From: Eutrophocola sp964503965
Lineage (GTDB): Bacteria > Pseudomonadota > Gammaproteobacteria > Pseudomonadales > Pseudohongiellaceae
Reading direction: 5' to 3'
Assembly (NCBI GenBank): GCA_964503965.1
Contig: CAZDCK010000003.1
Location: 86,796-150,795, forward strand
DNA length: 64,000 nt
A model generated the notes under the pieces. It did not search any database. It saw only the letters and a program-made list of their open reading frames with translations, and was not told where the DNA came from. Below are positions 62,934 through 64,000 of this stretch, piece after piece (position 1 is the stretch's first letter; every line of letters begins with the position of its first letter). Position numbers and translations under genes: made by a program.

Positions 62934-64000
62934 GTGAAAAAATTGCAGAAAAAGGTTTCATGTTACCCGCGTCAGTTGGGTTATGTCCTGGTAATCTGCG
63001 TGGTGGTCCTGTTTGGTGGTCCATTGGCCGCGCAGCCACTTTCAGTGCCCAGACCGGACCAGGTGCAGGCATCGTTGGTAGCCGAAGCTGCCAGGCAAGG
63101 GGACCGACAGGCAGTACAGGCTCTTCTGAGACAAGAGCACGATGTTAATGGCCTTGGCCGGGACGGTACACCGGCATTGCACTGGGCAGTTCGCGTCAAT
63201 GACCGGGAGTTGGCCAACTTGCTGCTCAAGGCCGGTGCACACGTGAATGCTGTCAACCGGTATGGACAAGCCCCGTTGCATGTTGCTCTGGAGAATCGCC
63301 ATACAGATATGGCGAGGCAGTTGCTGGAAGTTGGTGCGGACGTGGAACAGACGGATTTAACCGGCGAGCCGCCACTGATGCTGGCAATACGACTTGGTGA
63401 TCAGGACATGGTGGAGATATTGCTGGCGAACGGGGCACAGGTAGATGCCCGGGATCTGAATTATGGGCAAACGGCCCTGATGCTTGCCGTGCGTGAGGAA
63501 CATGCCGGGTTGGTAGAACGTCTTCTTGCGGAAGGCGCCGATGTAAATGCACAGAGTCATGCTGGTGAGCTGCACAGAATGGTCCTGCCCAGTGAAGTAC
63601 CTGTAGGTACGTCTCAGGGAGTGGGTATCAACCGGTCAGGATTGCCGGACAGAGGGATGCGTTACCCGATCACCGGTATGAAAACGCCGCTGTTGTATGC
63701 GACCCGACAGGGCAATTTAGAACTCACCCGGGAATTGGTGGAAGCCGGGGCCGACATCGAGACGGCGGATGCCAATGGCATCACACCGCTTATCAATGCG
63801 ATTCTGAATCACAGCATTGTAAGCGTGAATCGCTCCGGGCAGAGCGATCATCTGAAAGTTGCGCAGTATCTGGTCGGGGCAGGTGCAAACGTCAATGCCC
63901 AGGATTGGTATGGACAGACACCTCTCTGGGTCGCCGTTGATACCAGAAACCTGGAATTTGCAGTGACAGAAACGACCAATCGGGTGGACAGAGAAGAGGC
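62934..64000 (+). CDS. Secreted ankyrin-repeat protein, partial
   Basis: The 3' end runs past the window; 355 codons are visible. After a signal peptide (YVLVICVVVLFGGPLAAQP, about 18-36) there are at least seven ankyrin repeats, for example DGTPALHWAVRVNDRELANLLLKAG (core TPALHWAVR), YGQAPLHVALENRH and NGITPLINAILNH. A 30-residue loop with PVGTSQGVGIN interrupts repeats 5 and 6. The start is GTG at 62934 with AGAAGG eight bases upstream. It is the third gene of the cassette, 20 bp after the DUF1552 gene. Ankyrin repeats bind proteins, so it may hold the other two together. Confidence 0.87.
   Translation, partial: MKKLQKKVSCYPRQLGYVLVICVVVLFGGPLAAQPLSVPRPDQVQASLVAEAARQGDRQAVQALLRQEHDVNGLGRDGTPALHWAVRVNDRELANLLLKAGAHVNAVNRYGQAPLHVALENRHTDMARQLLEVGADVEQTDLTGEPPLMLAIRLGDQDMVEILLANGAQVDARDLNYGQTALMLAVREEHAGLVERLLAEGADVNAQSHAGELHRMVLPSEVPVGTSQGVGINRSGLPDRGMRYPITGMKTPLLYATRQGNLELTRELVEAGADIETADANGITPLINAILNHSIVSVNRSGQSDHLKVAQYLVGAGANVNAQDWYGQTPLWVAVDTRNLEFAVTETTNRVDREE

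Overview
The window is 64 kb of a gammaproteobacterial chromosome. Most of it follows gene orders known from Pseudomonas and related aerobic gammaproteobacteria: yggS-proC-yggT-metX-metW-DUF4426-rdgB-hemW divergent from pilT; gshB-tonB-algH-ruvX; lptM-lysA-dapF-DUF484 divergent from cyaY; argH next to hemCDXY; ubiD-rho-trxA-hemB; rsd/algQ-dsbB; gshA; hslR-yrfG divergent from cysQ. The accessory content (DUF1592/DUF1552/ankyrin cassette, secreted metallo-hydrolase, SulP transporter) suggests a free-living, probably marine heterotroph. Two gaps of exactly 100 N (19295-19394 and 28761-28860) show that this is a draft scaffold.

Region by region. 1-7.5 kb: arginine synthesis (argA partial, argE), a pterin dehydratase plus hotdog thioesterase pair, a YdcF-like envelope protein, a small LigA-like protein behind a near-perfect FNR box, then fnr, hemW and rdgB. 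Three copies of a non-coding interspersed repeat lie here. 7.5-16.3 kb: methionine (metXW), proline (proC), PLP homeostasis (yggS), pilus retraction (pilT), ruvX, algH, a TonB protein and gshB. 16.4-25.3 kb: a small membrane protein, a very large three-domain glycosyltransferase that is split only by a false assembly gap, the lysine/DAP operon, cyaY coupled to a sulfotransferase, and mscS. 25.3-36 kb: argH, the haem genes hemC-hemD-hemX-hemY, ubiD, rho with a long leader, trxA and a Mg-type hemB.

36-46.5 kb: a TVP38/TMEM64-flavoprotein fusion followed by an ArsM-like methyltransferase, then rsd/algQ, dsbB, gshA, hslR, yrfG, cysQ, a phage-type small protein, a secreted orphan and rdgC. 46.5-55 kb: an AsmA-like DUF748 gene with an in-frame stop, a secreted metallo-beta-lactamase-fold protein, deaD with a structured leader, and a SulP transporter. 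55-64 kb is accessory: a secreted orphan, a small membrane protein, a benzoylformate-decarboxylase-like enzyme, and a cassette of a dihaem-type DUF1592 protein, a Tat-exported DUF1552 protein and a secreted ankyrin protein that runs off the end.

Themes that tie genes together: tetrapyrrole synthesis and its oxygen control (hemB, hemC, hemD, hemX, hemY, hemW, fnr), thiol redox (gshA, gshB, trxA, dsbB) and amino-acid synthesis. No rRNA, tRNA, CRISPR, integrase or transposase was seen.
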